This document shows, in pieces, positions 25,921-36,505 of a stretch of 64,000 nucleotides of DNA. The DNA is taken from the NCBI RefSeq assembly GCF_020360975.1, contig NW_025408682.1:682001-746000 (forward strand). The letters are read 5' to 3'. The notes below the pieces were generated by a model. The model was given only the letters and a program-made list of their open reading frames with translations, ran no database searches and had not been told where the DNA came from. The first letter of the stretch is position 1. Every line of letters starts with the position of its first letter. Position numbers and translations under genes: made by a program. Source of the DNA: Hirsutella rhossiliensis. Lineage: Eukaryota > Ascomycota > Sordariomycetes > Hypocreales > Ophiocordycipitaceae.

Positions 25921-26967
25921 ATGCTCGACTACTCCAAGTTCGATCGTGTGTTTCCCTCTGGCCGGCAAAGCCCTTACGATCGCGCGCTTCAGCATGAGAT
26001 TGAGGATCATCGTAAGGGCCTGGAGGGCACCCTCTTCATCGACCGCGTCATGAAATCCCTGGGTATCTCCAAAGGTTTGCCCAGCTCAAGACACCCTAAA
26101 CGGCTGGGTTCTGGAACTGACTTTGATACACAGGGAAACCTTACCCTCCCAAGTCTGATGGCGCACTGCGACAGCTGCACCAGCAAATATGCGAGGCGGC
26201 CATGTCAATCCACCACAAGCAGTCTCTCCTCTATTACATCCTGCTCGACTTCGACGCGATTGGCGGCCAAGGCTCCGCCTCGCAGGTATTCGCATCTGAA
26301 TCCGGCATGCCCACAATCTACCAAACCTTTATGAAAGGCTTGTGGCACATGGACAGGCAGGATTACCAGGTCAGCCACCCCTCCCCTTTGATATACCTGT
26401 CACATAGGTCCTGACAACGACGCCTCTTCTTCCCAGCAAGCCCTGGAGTGCGTGGCGCATCCGTCGCTGAGCCCCGATTTTGCCGACGAAATCATCATTG
26501 CGCTGGTTCGCCATGCACCCAACGACGACTACAGCCTCGCTCTGTCATACTTTTACACGGTGCGGCCAATCCTCAAGTCGTCGTCGGCGCTCGAGCAGCT
26601 CTTTGATGCCATGATACGCACCAACGCCACCGAGGCCCTGCTTTTCTCCCGGTCGCACCCTCAACACACTCGCGAGCAACTGTTTCGACGATGGGTCTGG
26701 GGAACCCTAGAGGATGGCCGGGGCCAAGGCTCGCCGAGCGGGCGTGGCGAGCTGGCCTTTATGCCGCTTGATTCGACCGAGGAAAACTGGTTCGAAGAGT
26801 ACCTGACTACAGGAGAAGGGAGAAATCTTAAAAGGGCAAAGGACACGCTGCTCATTCGCAAGATTGCCTGTGATCGCTTTGCCGATGTTGGCAAGCAAAG
26901 AGCCGGTGGGCAGTGGGCTGCCGTACTCGAGGGGATCAAGAATGGAACCCAGGGTCATGGTGACTGA
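25921..26967 (+). CDS. ELYS-domain nuclear pore protein
   Basis: Model: join(25921..26074, 26134..26369, 26437..26967), 306 aa. The protein begins MLDYSKFDRVFP and contains RKGLEGTLFIDRVMKSLGIS, YPPKSDGALRQLHQQIC, HHKQSLLYYILLDFD and HTREQLFRRW, the pattern of the fungal ELYS (Elys/Ely5-like) family. Short fungal members dock at the Nup107-Nup160 outer ring of the nuclear pore. It is an all-helical protein without the long AT-hook tail of animal ELYS. The first intron uses a slightly unusual GTTTGC donor, but the frame and the conserved KPYPPKSD junction support it. The second donor is GTCAGC. Confidence 0.85.
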
Positions 26968-28982
26968 ATTGCACCGGATACAAGGGTTGTTTTCTGGAGC
27001 ATTACGTGCATAGCATCGGCGTTGGGGAGGGACGAAGATTCCGATTCAGGTGGCATCAAGTAACCCTTGGGGTCATGAGGCGCCTCCGGGTCTCGTATTT
27101 CAATTCACCATTTTGAACAACTCGCCGGATGTTGTGTACTCAAAGCGACAATTCACCATCGCTTATTCCCAAAACCCTCCCTCATGGGTGTTCGCCTGCT
27201 TGCCGCGGAGCCCCCTTGGCTGTGGTCTGATGGTGAGCATCAGGAGGTGCAGATTACTACTGCCGTGAGAATTGGCCCTGGGCACCAATTGATGTGTTCA
27301 ACCATTGTATTGAGGAGGAAAGAGCAGAACGGGAAAATTGGGATGGAAGCCAAAAGACGAGCCACCAGCCATGTGATCCCGCTGGGGAATGTCCCATGAC
27401 GAGACATCCGCAACTCTTGCGAGGGCCGGTATTGTGCGATGCTCGCCATGGATATAGGGGCGCAAACTGGGGCAAGGCCCTGAGGGACATGCTATGAAAG
27501 GGGATACAGCCAGAAGCGGTCGAAAGACCCTCGCGGGCGTCTATTGTGAGCTGCTGGGGTCTCAGATCTATCATTACAGCACGATTCCACGTCCCTGGGA
27601 GGCCGGCTTTCTTGCAGGAGTTTCGGGTGGGTGGCAATTTGGCGCCACCGTTTTTCACGAGAAAGGATGGGCTTGTCACTTGATGTTCTAGAAACAAAGG
27701 GGTAGAAACAAAGGGGCATCAGGCTCCGGTCACGACAGATGTTGACCTTGACGCTACTACAGGGATGAGCCACGCCGCGCGCCATGGTCGAAGAAACTGG
27801 CCGAGCACTCCAAGGATGGTTAATGAACATGCTCAAAGCTGCTGCATAGTCCGTGCTTTGACGGAGATGCCATGGCCACGGGCTTCTCTGCCAAGGCTCC
27901 CGGGTCCATATCTGCAACTTGCAGCTCGAATCTGGAGGCCGCAAGTTCCTGTCCCTGGGCGCATCGACTTCATGTTCAAGTTGATGTCCCATTAGCTTGG
28001 CGTCTTGTCTCGTCTACTCCAACCATCCTTGTGCATTAACAAAGGGCCACGGGGTTGCATGGGATACCGACTCTGAATATATAACCTAATAAAGAACAGC
28101 CATGCAGCGAGGCCGGACAAATATGGGCCTGGGGATTTAAGACTGACGATAATTTACCGCTAGAATGTTCTATTTCTTCAAATTGGATTATGCGCAACCT
28201 ACTTTAATCGCCGCCAACATCGAGTACCGCATGGAGTGTCGTGCTGATCGTGTCTACTAAGAATTCGTTGAGCGTGGCACAAGGCTCATATGCGTTGAGA
28301 CTTTACAGTTTACACAATTTGGATGCCACACAGAGCAGCTTTATCTCTTTGTAGATGCCCGACTTCATGTACATACATACATACATACCTCGTGTCCCTA
28401 GATGAATGGATATGAATATACACGGTACCACTTGAGCGCGCTATAGGAAAGTCATCCGCATCACTTGTGACAGTGCTACTGCTCCTGATTGCGTCTCTCA
28501 AAGCTATGGGCACCGAATTCAAACTGAATATGAGAAGCTAGATCTGGTATGGCTATTGGTCACCCTCGCACCGTGCCCTGGAGTCGTTGCATTGCACGGG
28601 AGTCATTCAACGTGGAGCGGAATGGACACGGACAGGCCGGTACAGCATGCTGGTCTCAATATTGTAAACCTACAGTACAGCAAGACGATTCCTACTTGCA
28701 CGAAGGTAATTAGTAGGTTTGCGGAACACCGGAACATGGGGCATTTGCTTGAAAGGAGTCCTGTTTTTGATCTCACGGGACTGGCATGGCAGTCCGTGAC
28801 AGAAAAGGGGTAGGACAATCAAATGGTCTCCCGCCATGTTTCGGCCGAATACTTATGCATGGCATGATTGCTTGGTCCTCTCAAATCTCGCGACGGGTAA
28901 ATTCGAGGTGGAGCGGGCGGCCGGGACGTGGGATGGAGAAATGAGCGCCCAGGCGGCGAGGCGAGTCAGAGCTCATCAAGAC
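26968..28982. other. gene-poor region left of the LINE insertion
   Basis: About 2 kb with only short, unconvincing open frames on both strands. An (ACAT)n microsatellite is at 28371-28388. AT content rises after 28 kb. Nothing else was recognised. Confidence 0.5.
28371..28388. repeat. short (ACAT)n microsatellite
   Basis: Four and a half perfect tandem copies of ACAT directly seen. No link to a gene. Confidence 0.8.
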
Positions 28983-28996
28983 CACCGTCGGTTGAT
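28983..28996. repeat. target-site duplication, left copy
   Basis: CACCGTCGGTTGAT, identical to 30418-30431 and directly abutting the A-rich 3' tail of the LINE-derived insert. Confidence 0.85.
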
Positions 28997-30417
28997 TTAT
29001 TTTATTTATTTATTATATTCCGCCATTGACGATAGTCAGAGGCACTGCGTCAGACTCGCTAAGCCTAATCTAGAGCTGTCCAATACTCGGTTCCGAGCCC
29101 AAGGAATTCGTCCCGATCTAATCCCTGAATTTCTCTTACATCCTTCAATCCGTCTCTTGCTCACTTGACCTGTCCCTTCCAATTCTGGAGCCTGTCTGAT
29201 GAGGTACAGACCACTCTCCTCCGCCGCATTTGACGAAGAGTCCACCTGCCTTTAGCCGTCCGGTGTAGCTAACCTACCAGCTGTGGGGCAACCACAGGTA
29301 TAGGTAGAGGGTTTGTGCTGTTAAGACAGAGGATGTATGTTAGTAGGGCGACGGTCGTAACTTGGCGAGTTCCCGGCGATATACCGGGCACCCAGGATCT
29401 GTAGCCTTGTGTGCTCCTTTTCCACCGCACGCTGCACACTTAAAAACGTCCGAGGTGCAAGTCGACGCAGAATGGCCCGGTTGGGCGCACTGTCCACAGA
29501 TCGGAGCTGGCGCCTTGCAGCGATAATGCAAGTGTCCGTAGAGGTGGCAACGGTAGCATCTCGCTGGTTGAAGTCCCTGAACAAATGGTCGCGTGTATGC
29601 ACACTCGCCATTCGCCATCTCAACCGTTCGTTGTGCAAGCAACCTGTCCACCTCCTCTTTCTTATCCAGGTGTACCACCAGAGAGCGGTATTCCTTGTCG
29701 ACAGACGCTGTCCCGAGCCATCGCATCTTGTGCACTTTCACCCCGTTCATCCGCTCAAACACGGCGCATCCGATATCATCCGTCGCAACCCCACGATGGG
29801 CTCTATCACCCAACTTCTCGAGGGCAGCGTTCGCGCGCCGACGAATAGTGCCGGCGTTGCCTTCCTTTATGTCGCTGTCTAGGACCCGACTCACGTCCAA
29901 GCCAATGCCAGGCAGTGGCCCTGGGACCGGAGAGGGTGGTGGCGAAAGTGGCAGGTGCTGTTGCTGTTGCTGATGAGGCGCACTTGGAGTGGCGGACTCC
30001 GGAGGGCTAGCGACGCGTGGGAAGAGCTCGTTTCGGATGAACTCTTCCAGAGACTCGACGCGTTTCTCCGCCCTTTCGGCCCGCTCCTCGACGCGTTTCA
30101 GGAGAGCTTCGATTCGCGCCAATGAATCCTCGTTGGCATTGGGGTCGGCATTCGTCGGTTTCGCTTTCGGGACGGCGGATTTCTTTCGTGATGGGCGCGG
30201 TTCAGGGTCGAATTGCAGCGTCGGTTTCAGAGGGCGACCGCGGGCGCTGGTCCTTGTCGCGTCGGCCGCGCTTGTCGAATTGGCCACGATGCTACAGGCC
30301 ACATTGTCGTTCGTACCGTCTTCCTCGTCATCGAGCAACTCGAATTGGTTCGAGTTGCGCTTGGTGCTGTTCTTGCTCTTCCGCGGCATTGTTCTTTTTC
30401 CACTTACGGTATGTTGT
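28997..30417 (-). mobile_element. short LINE (non-LTR) derivative carrying ORF1 only
   Basis: A 1421 bp insert lies between perfect 14 bp direct repeats. Read on the minus strand it has a 28 bp leader, one intact gag-like ORF (349 codons), about 340 bp of non-coding sequence and an A-rich tail made of TAAA units at 28997-29019. No endonuclease or reverse transcriptase sequence is present in any frame. The combination of target-site duplication, A-rich end and zinc-knuckle ORF identifies a LINE retrotransposition product (probably of the Tad/CRE-like fungal groups, inferred). Lacking ORF2 it would need another element for movement. Confidence 0.82.
29340..30389 (-). CDS. LINE ORF1 (gag-like, three zinc knuckles)
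   Basis: 349 aa, ATG to TAA without interruption. Residues about 88-125 form a charged coiled coil (RIEALLKRVEERAERAEKR), a Q/P-rich linker follows, then a putative RNA-binding fold. Three C-terminal zinc knuckles follow: CX2CX4HX4C at 278-291 and 298-311, and a variant at 318-334. This is the usual layout of fungal LINE ORF1 proteins, which bind element RNA. It ends about 15 residues after the third knuckle. Because the reading frame is intact although ORF2 is gone, the insertion is either recent or the ORF is being kept. No host function is known to me. Confidence 0.82.
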   Translation of the reverse strand: MPRKSKNSTKRNSNQFELLDDEEDGTNDNVACSIVANSTSAADATRTSARGRPLKPTLQFDPEPRPSRKKSAVPKAKPTNADPNANEDSLARIEALLKRVEERAERAEKRVESLEEFIRNELFPRVASPPESATPSAPHQQQQQHLPLSPPPSPVPGPLPGIGLDVSRVLDSDIKEGNAGTIRRRANAALEKLGDRAHRGVATDDIGCAVFERMNGVKVHKMRWLGTASVDKEYRSLVVHLDKKEEVDRLLAQRTVEMANGECAYTRPFVQGLQPARCYRCHLYGHLHYRCKAPAPICGQCAQPGHSASTCTSDVFKCAACGGKGAHKATDPGCPVYRRELAKLRPSPY

Positions 30418-30431
30418 CACCGTCGGTTGAT
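30418..30431. repeat. target-site duplication, right copy
   Basis: CACCGTCGGTTGAT, identical to 28983-28996; marks the 5' junction of the minus-strand LINE derivative. Confidence 0.85.
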
Positions 30432-31395
30432 AGCATCCCATATGGCGTCGATCCTTTTTTATGCAGATTTCGCTCCGAATCATGCCGGCAGAAAGATGAT
30501 TCGCCCCACCGGGCAACAGGGGGGGCGGCCGAGGCGGGGAGGGGGCCCATCGGGCTTCCTTCACTGCTTCTAGAATATATATGTCAGTTTGAGATGGCGA
30601 GCAGACGATTCAGGGAGAATCGAATCTCGTCATGCCCTGTTATATCGGGACCTGAAGTCTCCTCATGCATCAACCTTACAACCTTCCCGACCAGAATGCT
30701 TTCTTCCCCAGATAGGGGTGTCTCCATGTTTCTTAGGACCAGAGACGACGAGACCTCATCATAAGACTAGGTACTCTGTACTGCTTTGCATCGTCAAGGC
30801 TGGCCCTCTTAATATCAAGCGGTCACGCGTTCCCTCCAGAGGGGGACCCATCGCCCACTTACACAGCAACTTTAGCCTGCTTAGACCTTGCCGATTGGCC
30901 GGCGAGTCAACATTGGCAAACAGAAAAATAGTGCCCACCTGGCCGAGCCAAGCCTGAGGGTCCCAGCACGATGCCTTTATCTGTGGAGTCACTTGGACGG
31001 CGGAAGCCGGGGGCATCGACGGTTGACGATGGGCGTTGCGCAGGGGTCCATACATCGTCAACAGAGCTCTCCTTGGTTGACGTTTGGAGTCTAACCAGTC
31101 TTTTCTTCCCCGGGCGGACGATCCCTCCTTTTAATTATGTACGCAGGTGTTCGAAAAGCACGTTCACTGGGCCCCCCCGCCATATACCAGAGAAGAGTCA
31201 TCCACATGTAAGCGCCGCCACGCATCCCTCCCCTCGCGGCGCACGGCGTCTTGTTCCCCGATCGGTTCCCCGGACATGGAGGCGGGTGGCTGTTTTAATA
31301 CCTGAGCTTCCCTCTCCGCAACCCTCGACGGCGCGCCGCGCTCAGTCTCTGCTCATCCCGATTACGACTTCGTCTCTCCTTCCCCCCTCGGCGCC
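30432..31395. other. intergenic region, promoter of the UNC-93-like gene
   Basis: About 1 kb between the LINE insert and the next ATG. It has CT-rich sequence in the last 200 bp, consistent with a fungal promoter and leader. A G-rich run is at about 30510-30545. No gene is supported. Confidence 0.4.
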
Positions 31396-33203
31396 ATGAC
31401 GCCGCTGCAGGGCCGCGACGGCCAGCTGTCGTCGTCGTCGCTGCTGGCCGGATTGAAGGCCTCGTCTTCCCCGTTGGCCGGAAACACCCCCGGTAACGAG
31501 GCCCGCCGCCCGTCCGACAAGGGCTCGGCGGCTATCGAGGCCTCGATGATCGAGATGGGTGGCCACGGCGCTCATCAGCGAGACCAGGCCCGAGGCGACT
31601 CGTTTGTCGGGTTACACGCCTCGGGGCAGCTTGTTAGCCTCTACTCGAACCCGTGGACTCAGATATTGCTCATCAGCTTCATCTGCTTCTGTCTCCCCGG
31701 GGTATGTTTCGCCTCCCTCTCTCCTTCGCGCAGACAAGACAGACGGCGACACGGTTCGCCTGATATAAGAAAATGAGGACCCAAGGAAACTGACCAAGAG
31801 TCCACACTTGCTTGCAGATGTACAATGCCCTGACCGGCCTCGGAGGCTCGGGCCAGGTCGACTCGACCGTCGCCGCCAACGCAACCGTGGCCATGCTGTC
31901 AACAACGGCCGCCACAGCCCTGTTCATCGTCGGCCCCGTCTTCGCCTGGGCCGGCCCGCGCCTCTGCTTCATGGCGGGCGCGTGGGCGTACCCCCTCTAC
32001 AGCGGCAGCCTGCTCGAGTTCAACCGCTCGGACAACGGCGCCTTCGTCATCGCCTCAGGCGCCATCCTCGGCGTCGGCGCCTCCCTGCTGTGGATCGTCC
32101 AGGGCGCCATCATGACCACGTACGTTGACGAGTCGCAAAAGGGCCGCGCCATTGCCGTCTTCTGGGTCATCTTCAACCTCGGCGGCGGCATCGGCTCCCT
32201 CGCATCTTTTGGCCTCAACTACCGCTCCACCGCCGGCTCTGTCACCAGCTCCACCTACGTCGCCCTCATGGCCATTATGATCTTTGGCTGGCTCCTGGGC
32301 CTCTTCATCTGCTCCCCCTCGCGCGTCCAGGTTGCCCGCCGGCGCCCCGGGCCCAACGTCGAGATGGTCGAGGGCCGCCGCGGCCCCTCGGCCGGCGCCG
32401 ACTCGACGTCCTCTCGCCCCCTCGCCGACGCGGTCCGCGACAGCTTCAAGACGGCCGTCGCCACCGTTTGCACGTGGCGCGTCGCCTGCATGCTACCTCT
32501 CTTCTTCTCCGCAAACGTCTTCTACAGCTACCAGCAAAACAATGTCAACGGCGACACCTTCAACATCCGCACCCGCTCCCTCAACGGCGCGCTCTACTGG
32601 ATGGCCCAGATGTTCGGCGGCCTGCTCATGGGCCTCCTGCTCGACCTTCCGTGCCTGGACCGCCCGGCCCGCGCCCGCCTTGGCTGGGCTGTCGTCTTCG
32701 TCACCGGCATGGTCATCTGGGGCGGCGGCTACGAGTTCCAGAAGTGGCAGGACGAGCGGCTCGCCCGAGGCCTGCGCCAAGACGTTGACTTTAAGCAGAG
32801 CGCCATCTCGACGGGGCCCATTTTCCTCTACATCTTCTACGGCGCCTACGACGCCCTCTGGCAGAGCTACGCCTACTGGCTCATCGGCACCGAGTCCAAT
32901 AGCCCTGCCCGCGCCGCCGTGCTCGTCGGTGCCTACAAGAGTCTCCAGGCCGCCGGCGGCGCCATGGCCTGGCGCATCAATGCCATCAAGGCGAGCCCCA
33001 CGAAGCAGCTCGCCATGGACTGGGGGCTTTGTATCGGCTCCCTCATCGTCGTCCTGCCCATGGTCTGGACCGTCTCCAAGAGCACACCGGCCGGGGCGGA
33101 GGAGACGGAGAAAGGGGGCGGGCCGGAGCCGCAAGAGGCGGACATGGGGGCTTTGCAATCCACCAGGGGAAAGCCCGACGTACAAGGAAATACAAATGAA
33201 TAA
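31396..33203 (+). CDS. UNC-93-like major facilitator family protein
   Basis: Model: join(31396..31701, 31818..33203), 563 aa. After a hydrophilic N-terminus of about 80 residues there are 11-12 predicted membrane segments. The SNPWTQILLISFICFCLPGMYNALTGLGG start and the FVIASGAILGVGASLLWIVQGAIM and GAYDALWQSYAYWLIG stretches are typical of fungal DUF895/UNC-93 proteins. Family members resemble MFS transporters; the animal protein regulates a potassium channel, and the fungal substrate is unknown. The intron (31702-31817) falls exactly between CLPG and MYNAL. The C-terminal tail is short, acidic and hydrophilic. Plasma-membrane or endomembrane location is inferred. Confidence 0.88.
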
Positions 33204-33531
33204 TCTCGCTAGTACAGCACACATACCATGACTCGTGAGAGGAACTTTTGCCGGCATTGCTAAAGATGACGGAGCTAGAGCGCAAAGTTGCTGCTCAGCA
33301 TGGTCGACAGTTGCCGTCTGCTTGGTAACTCGTTGAACAGGAAAATTAAATCAAGATGGCATTGATGCGACGACACAGTCAGCATGAATCGCAAGGCAGC
33401 TTTGTCCAGTTGAATATCGCTCCAACCTTGGCCCCCCGGTGTCCCGCAAGCATCCCCTGTCAATAACAGCAGCGTCCGCCACTGCGCGGAGCAAAAAGAA
33501 GCAACAGAATTGTCAATTCTGGCAAAAGAGA
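33204..33531. other. intergenic region
   Basis: About 330 bp between the UNC-93-like gene and the tRNA. It contains the 3' UTR and termination signals of the former; nothing else was recognised. Confidence 0.4.
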
Positions 33532-33629
33532 TGCGGCCAGTGTGACTCGAACACACGACCTTCAGATAGGTATCCGTAGGATTGAAGTTTTACTTCAGTC
33601 TGACGATCTCCCAGCTAATCTATGGCCGC
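33532..33629 (-). tRNA. tRNA-Phe (GAA) with a 25 nt intron
   Basis: On the minus strand the cloverleaf folds fully: acceptor GCGGCCA/TGGCCGC (7 bp) with discriminator A, D stem GATT/GATC, anticodon stem TCAGA/TCTGA, anticodon GAA in loop CTGAAG-A, and T arm GTGTG-TTCGAGT-CACAC. A 25 nt intron sits at the canonical position one base 3' of the anticodon. The mature length is 73 nt before CCA. The anticodon arm and variable loop resemble yeast tRNA-Phe. Confidence 0.93.
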
Positions 33630-34033
33630 AGGTGTTGGGCGAATCTCTTAGTTGTGATAATGTAGAGAGAGGCCCATGATGGGTGGGCAGACCCACGAAA
33701 AGGTGGATTGGGGAAGATTCAACACGTCTAGCCCTAATAAATGCACCGCCGGGGGAGAAGAATACAGGGAAGATAGACACGAAAACACGCGAGTCGAGGC
33801 CCTTGTGTGCGAGTGGCAAGTCCACCGCATTGGTGAATTCGATATCATGTACGGAGGAGGTCCTCCATCGAGTAAAGAGGTTGATGCATGAGCTCGAGAA
33901 AGCGCTAGAGACTCATGACAGCACCGCCATCCGAGTCACGGCTGCTTGCTTCCCAGCCAGGTTCCAGTGTGGCCTTGCTCCCACACGCCAGGCCATGGGA
34001 GTGCTCCAGTCCTCGTCCCTTTCACTCCCTCGT
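33630..34033. other. intergenic region between tRNA-Phe and allantoinase
   Basis: 400 bp containing the upstream flank of the tRNA and the 3' end region of the allantoinase gene. No further feature was recognised. Confidence 0.4.
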
Positions 34034-35656
34034 TCAAAAAGCCCTCTTCTCCGTGATGGACTCGCCCAGGGGCTTCTCCACCACGAACCCTCCATCCCCT
34101 TGCCCCAGCTCAAAGATCTTGCGCCCACGGAGCCACGTCTCCCTGACGCGGCCGACGAACTCGTGGCCCTCCCAGGGCGAGAAGCGGTTCTTCCACCGCA
34201 TGTCGCCCTGCGCCAGGGTCCACACGTCGGCGTCGTCAAACACGCAAACGTCGCCGTCCATGCCCTCCCGCAGCGCGCCCTTGCGGTCCGCCAGGCCGAC
34301 GTGCTCGGCCGTCGCGCGGCAGCAGAGACGCACCATGTCTACAATGGTGAGATTGCCGCCGGTGGCCTCGGAGCGGCGCTTGGCCGCCGTGTGGAGAATG
34401 GGCAGGCCGAGGCCGACCGAGGCGATGCCGCCCCATGCTCCCATAAAGTCTCCGGCTTTTTGGTTGCCACTCCAGGGTGCTGCGGCGACGGCGGCGTCAT
34501 CGCGGGTCAGATGCGCCGGCAGTAGCTTCAGATCCGGCGTGCAGGGCGAATGGTCCGACACGACCGTCTTGATGCACGAGTCGTCGGCCACGAGCTCCTC
34601 CCACAGGCCGTCGCGGTTGGCGGCCTCGCGGATGGGCGGGCAGCATTTGTGCCGGGTGTCGCCCTGCGCAATCTCCTCCGCCGACAGGCCGAGGTAGTGG
34701 AAGCACGTCTCGGCCGTGATGTTGACGCCGCGTGCCCTCGCCGCCTTGAGCAGCGGGATGCACTGCGTGGCCGAGAGGTGGACAATGTGCAGGTGCAGCG
34801 AGGGCGCCACGTGCGCATGCGTCAGGATCTCCTCGACGGCGCAGGTCTCGTAGACTGGCGGCCGCGAGTCGAGAAAGGTCCGGTATGCCGTCAGATTTCC
34901 GCTCGGAGCCGGCTCCACGTCGCCGCCAGGCCGGGCTTCCGACGAGGGTACCATCTCGGCGTGGAACATGAGGGTCGTGGCGCTGTCCTTGAGCGTTTCC
35001 ATGGCCAGGGCAACGTCTTTTGACGAAATGGCGGGAAACTCGTCGACCTAGACGTTTCACTCGTTAACATCCAGCCATCCAGGCACCTGGGGGAAAGAGA
35101 GGGGAGGCAGATGATTATGCCCATCTACACGTACGCCAGACTCGATCAAGAAGCCCTTGAAGCCCCTGACGCCGGCCTCGACCAGCGGCTTGAGCTCTTC
35201 TGCATTTCCAGGAACGACGCCTCCGTAGAAGCCCACGTCGACCCAGCACTGGCCCTGACTCGCCCGCAGCTTTTCATCGAAGCCCCTGACCGTCGTCGTG
35301 GGCGGGATGGCGTTGAGCGGCATGTCAATGACCGTCGTCACGCCGCCGCTGGCCGCCGCCCGCGTGCCAGTCCAGAAGCCCTCCCATTCCGTGCGGCCGG
35401 GCTCATTGAGGTGGACGTGGGCATCGACTAGGCCCGGCAGCAGCAGCCTCGGCGAGTGGTCCGTGTAGACGGTGCCGGGGGGGAAGCTGCTCGCGGGGAC
35501 GACATGGCGCACGATGGAGACAATCTTGCCCGTCAGAGGCGAGATGGAGATGGTGGCAGGGGACAGGATCAGGGAGTTGTCAGGCAGCGTGAGGACGGCG
35601 CGGGTGGAGGCGAGGACGGCGAGTGGTGCTGCGCCGGAGGCGGCGGCGGACGTCAT
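34034..35656 (-). CDS. DAL1: allantoinase
   Basis: Model: complement(join(34034..35047, 35135..35656)), 511 aa. The amidohydrolase metal site is seen in DAHVHLNEPGRTEWEGF, the carbamylated-lysine region in GVRGFKGFLIES, and later metal and substrate residues in MFHAEM, HIVHLSA and SDHSPC. It opens the hydantoin ring of allantoin to allantoate, the first step of allantoin use as nitrogen source after urate oxidation. Length is slightly above yeast Dal1 (460 aa). The intron uses GTACGT and falls after ESG. Regulation by nitrogen (GATA factors) is usual for this pathway but was not demonstrated here. No other purine-catabolism gene is adjacent. Confidence 0.93.
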
Positions 35657-36505
35657 TTTGCCAACGCTGACGGTAAATAAGGGCGTGAGATGACGCTGAA
35701 ACAGACGGCTATGTCTAGCCGGATGAGGCGACTGTCACCGGTATCTCAATATGTATAACAGTTCGAACGGTTGGGCAGGTAGAGAAGAGGAGGCCGGGTG
35801 ATGAGGCCGGGCGAAGAGGGGAAGACGGCGCGACTTATAACTCCAGTCTCGACGTACGTCGTCGGCTGGCGCCAAGCCATGAGAACGGCAGCTTCCATAA
35901 GCCAGCTAGTCTATCGGAATGCCCAATGCCATACACGTAGCTGTCCATTACAACGCTGAGATACGCAAAGCTTGAACTCAAGCTAAATAAGCAGCTTCAT
36001 CTTGGATGCACGGTCGATCAATCACCGAAAATGACGAGAGCTTGACAGCCTGGGCGATCAACGGACAACTTTGATGCCAACTGCGTGGGTGTAGGGTAGG
36101 TGTGTGTGTTGCGAGGAAATCCTCGGGCTCGGTCCCGTGTCTCGGCCACGCGACGGCGCCTCGGCCCCCCGACACGGAGTATTGCGCCGAGTGGATTCAT
36201 GTGCATATCGCGCATCATGTGCAGCAGCCCTGCCGTCTATATATTGACTTGGCGCGCCATCACAGCCACACTGAATGAAGCCGGCACCTCTTGGGACCTC
36301 CGACGACGCCAATACCTGTATGGGGTGTAAATGCATCCGAATCGTTCGAGCTCCCGGCTACTCGCATCTCCCCGGCCTCTCCGACGTGATGCACGCATCG
36401 GGTCACTCAATCCCCGACCGTCTCTCGTCGTATGCAAAATGCAATATCGTACACGTCGCAGAAAGACATGGCATATACTCGTGGCGTGGCCTTGCTGTCC
36501 ATGAA
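35657..36505. other. intergenic region, allantoinase promoter and COQ1 3' side
   Basis: About 850 bp between two minus-strand genes. It contains the allantoinase promoter. Only short random open frames are present. Confidence 0.4.

Noticed and set aside
28371..28388. Tandem ACAT units considered as a CRISPR-like or telomeric array
   Set aside because: Units are 4 bp, perfect and without spacers: an ordinary microsatellite in a eukaryotic genome.
29340..30389. Considered a host zinc-knuckle RNA-binding protein gene
   Set aside because: The flanking 14 bp target-site duplication and A-rich tail fit a LINE insertion better; domestication cannot be claimed from one copy.
32493..33257. 254-codon minus-strand open frame
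   Set aside because: Antisense to the UNC-93-like coding region, which has conserved membrane segments and intron structure.
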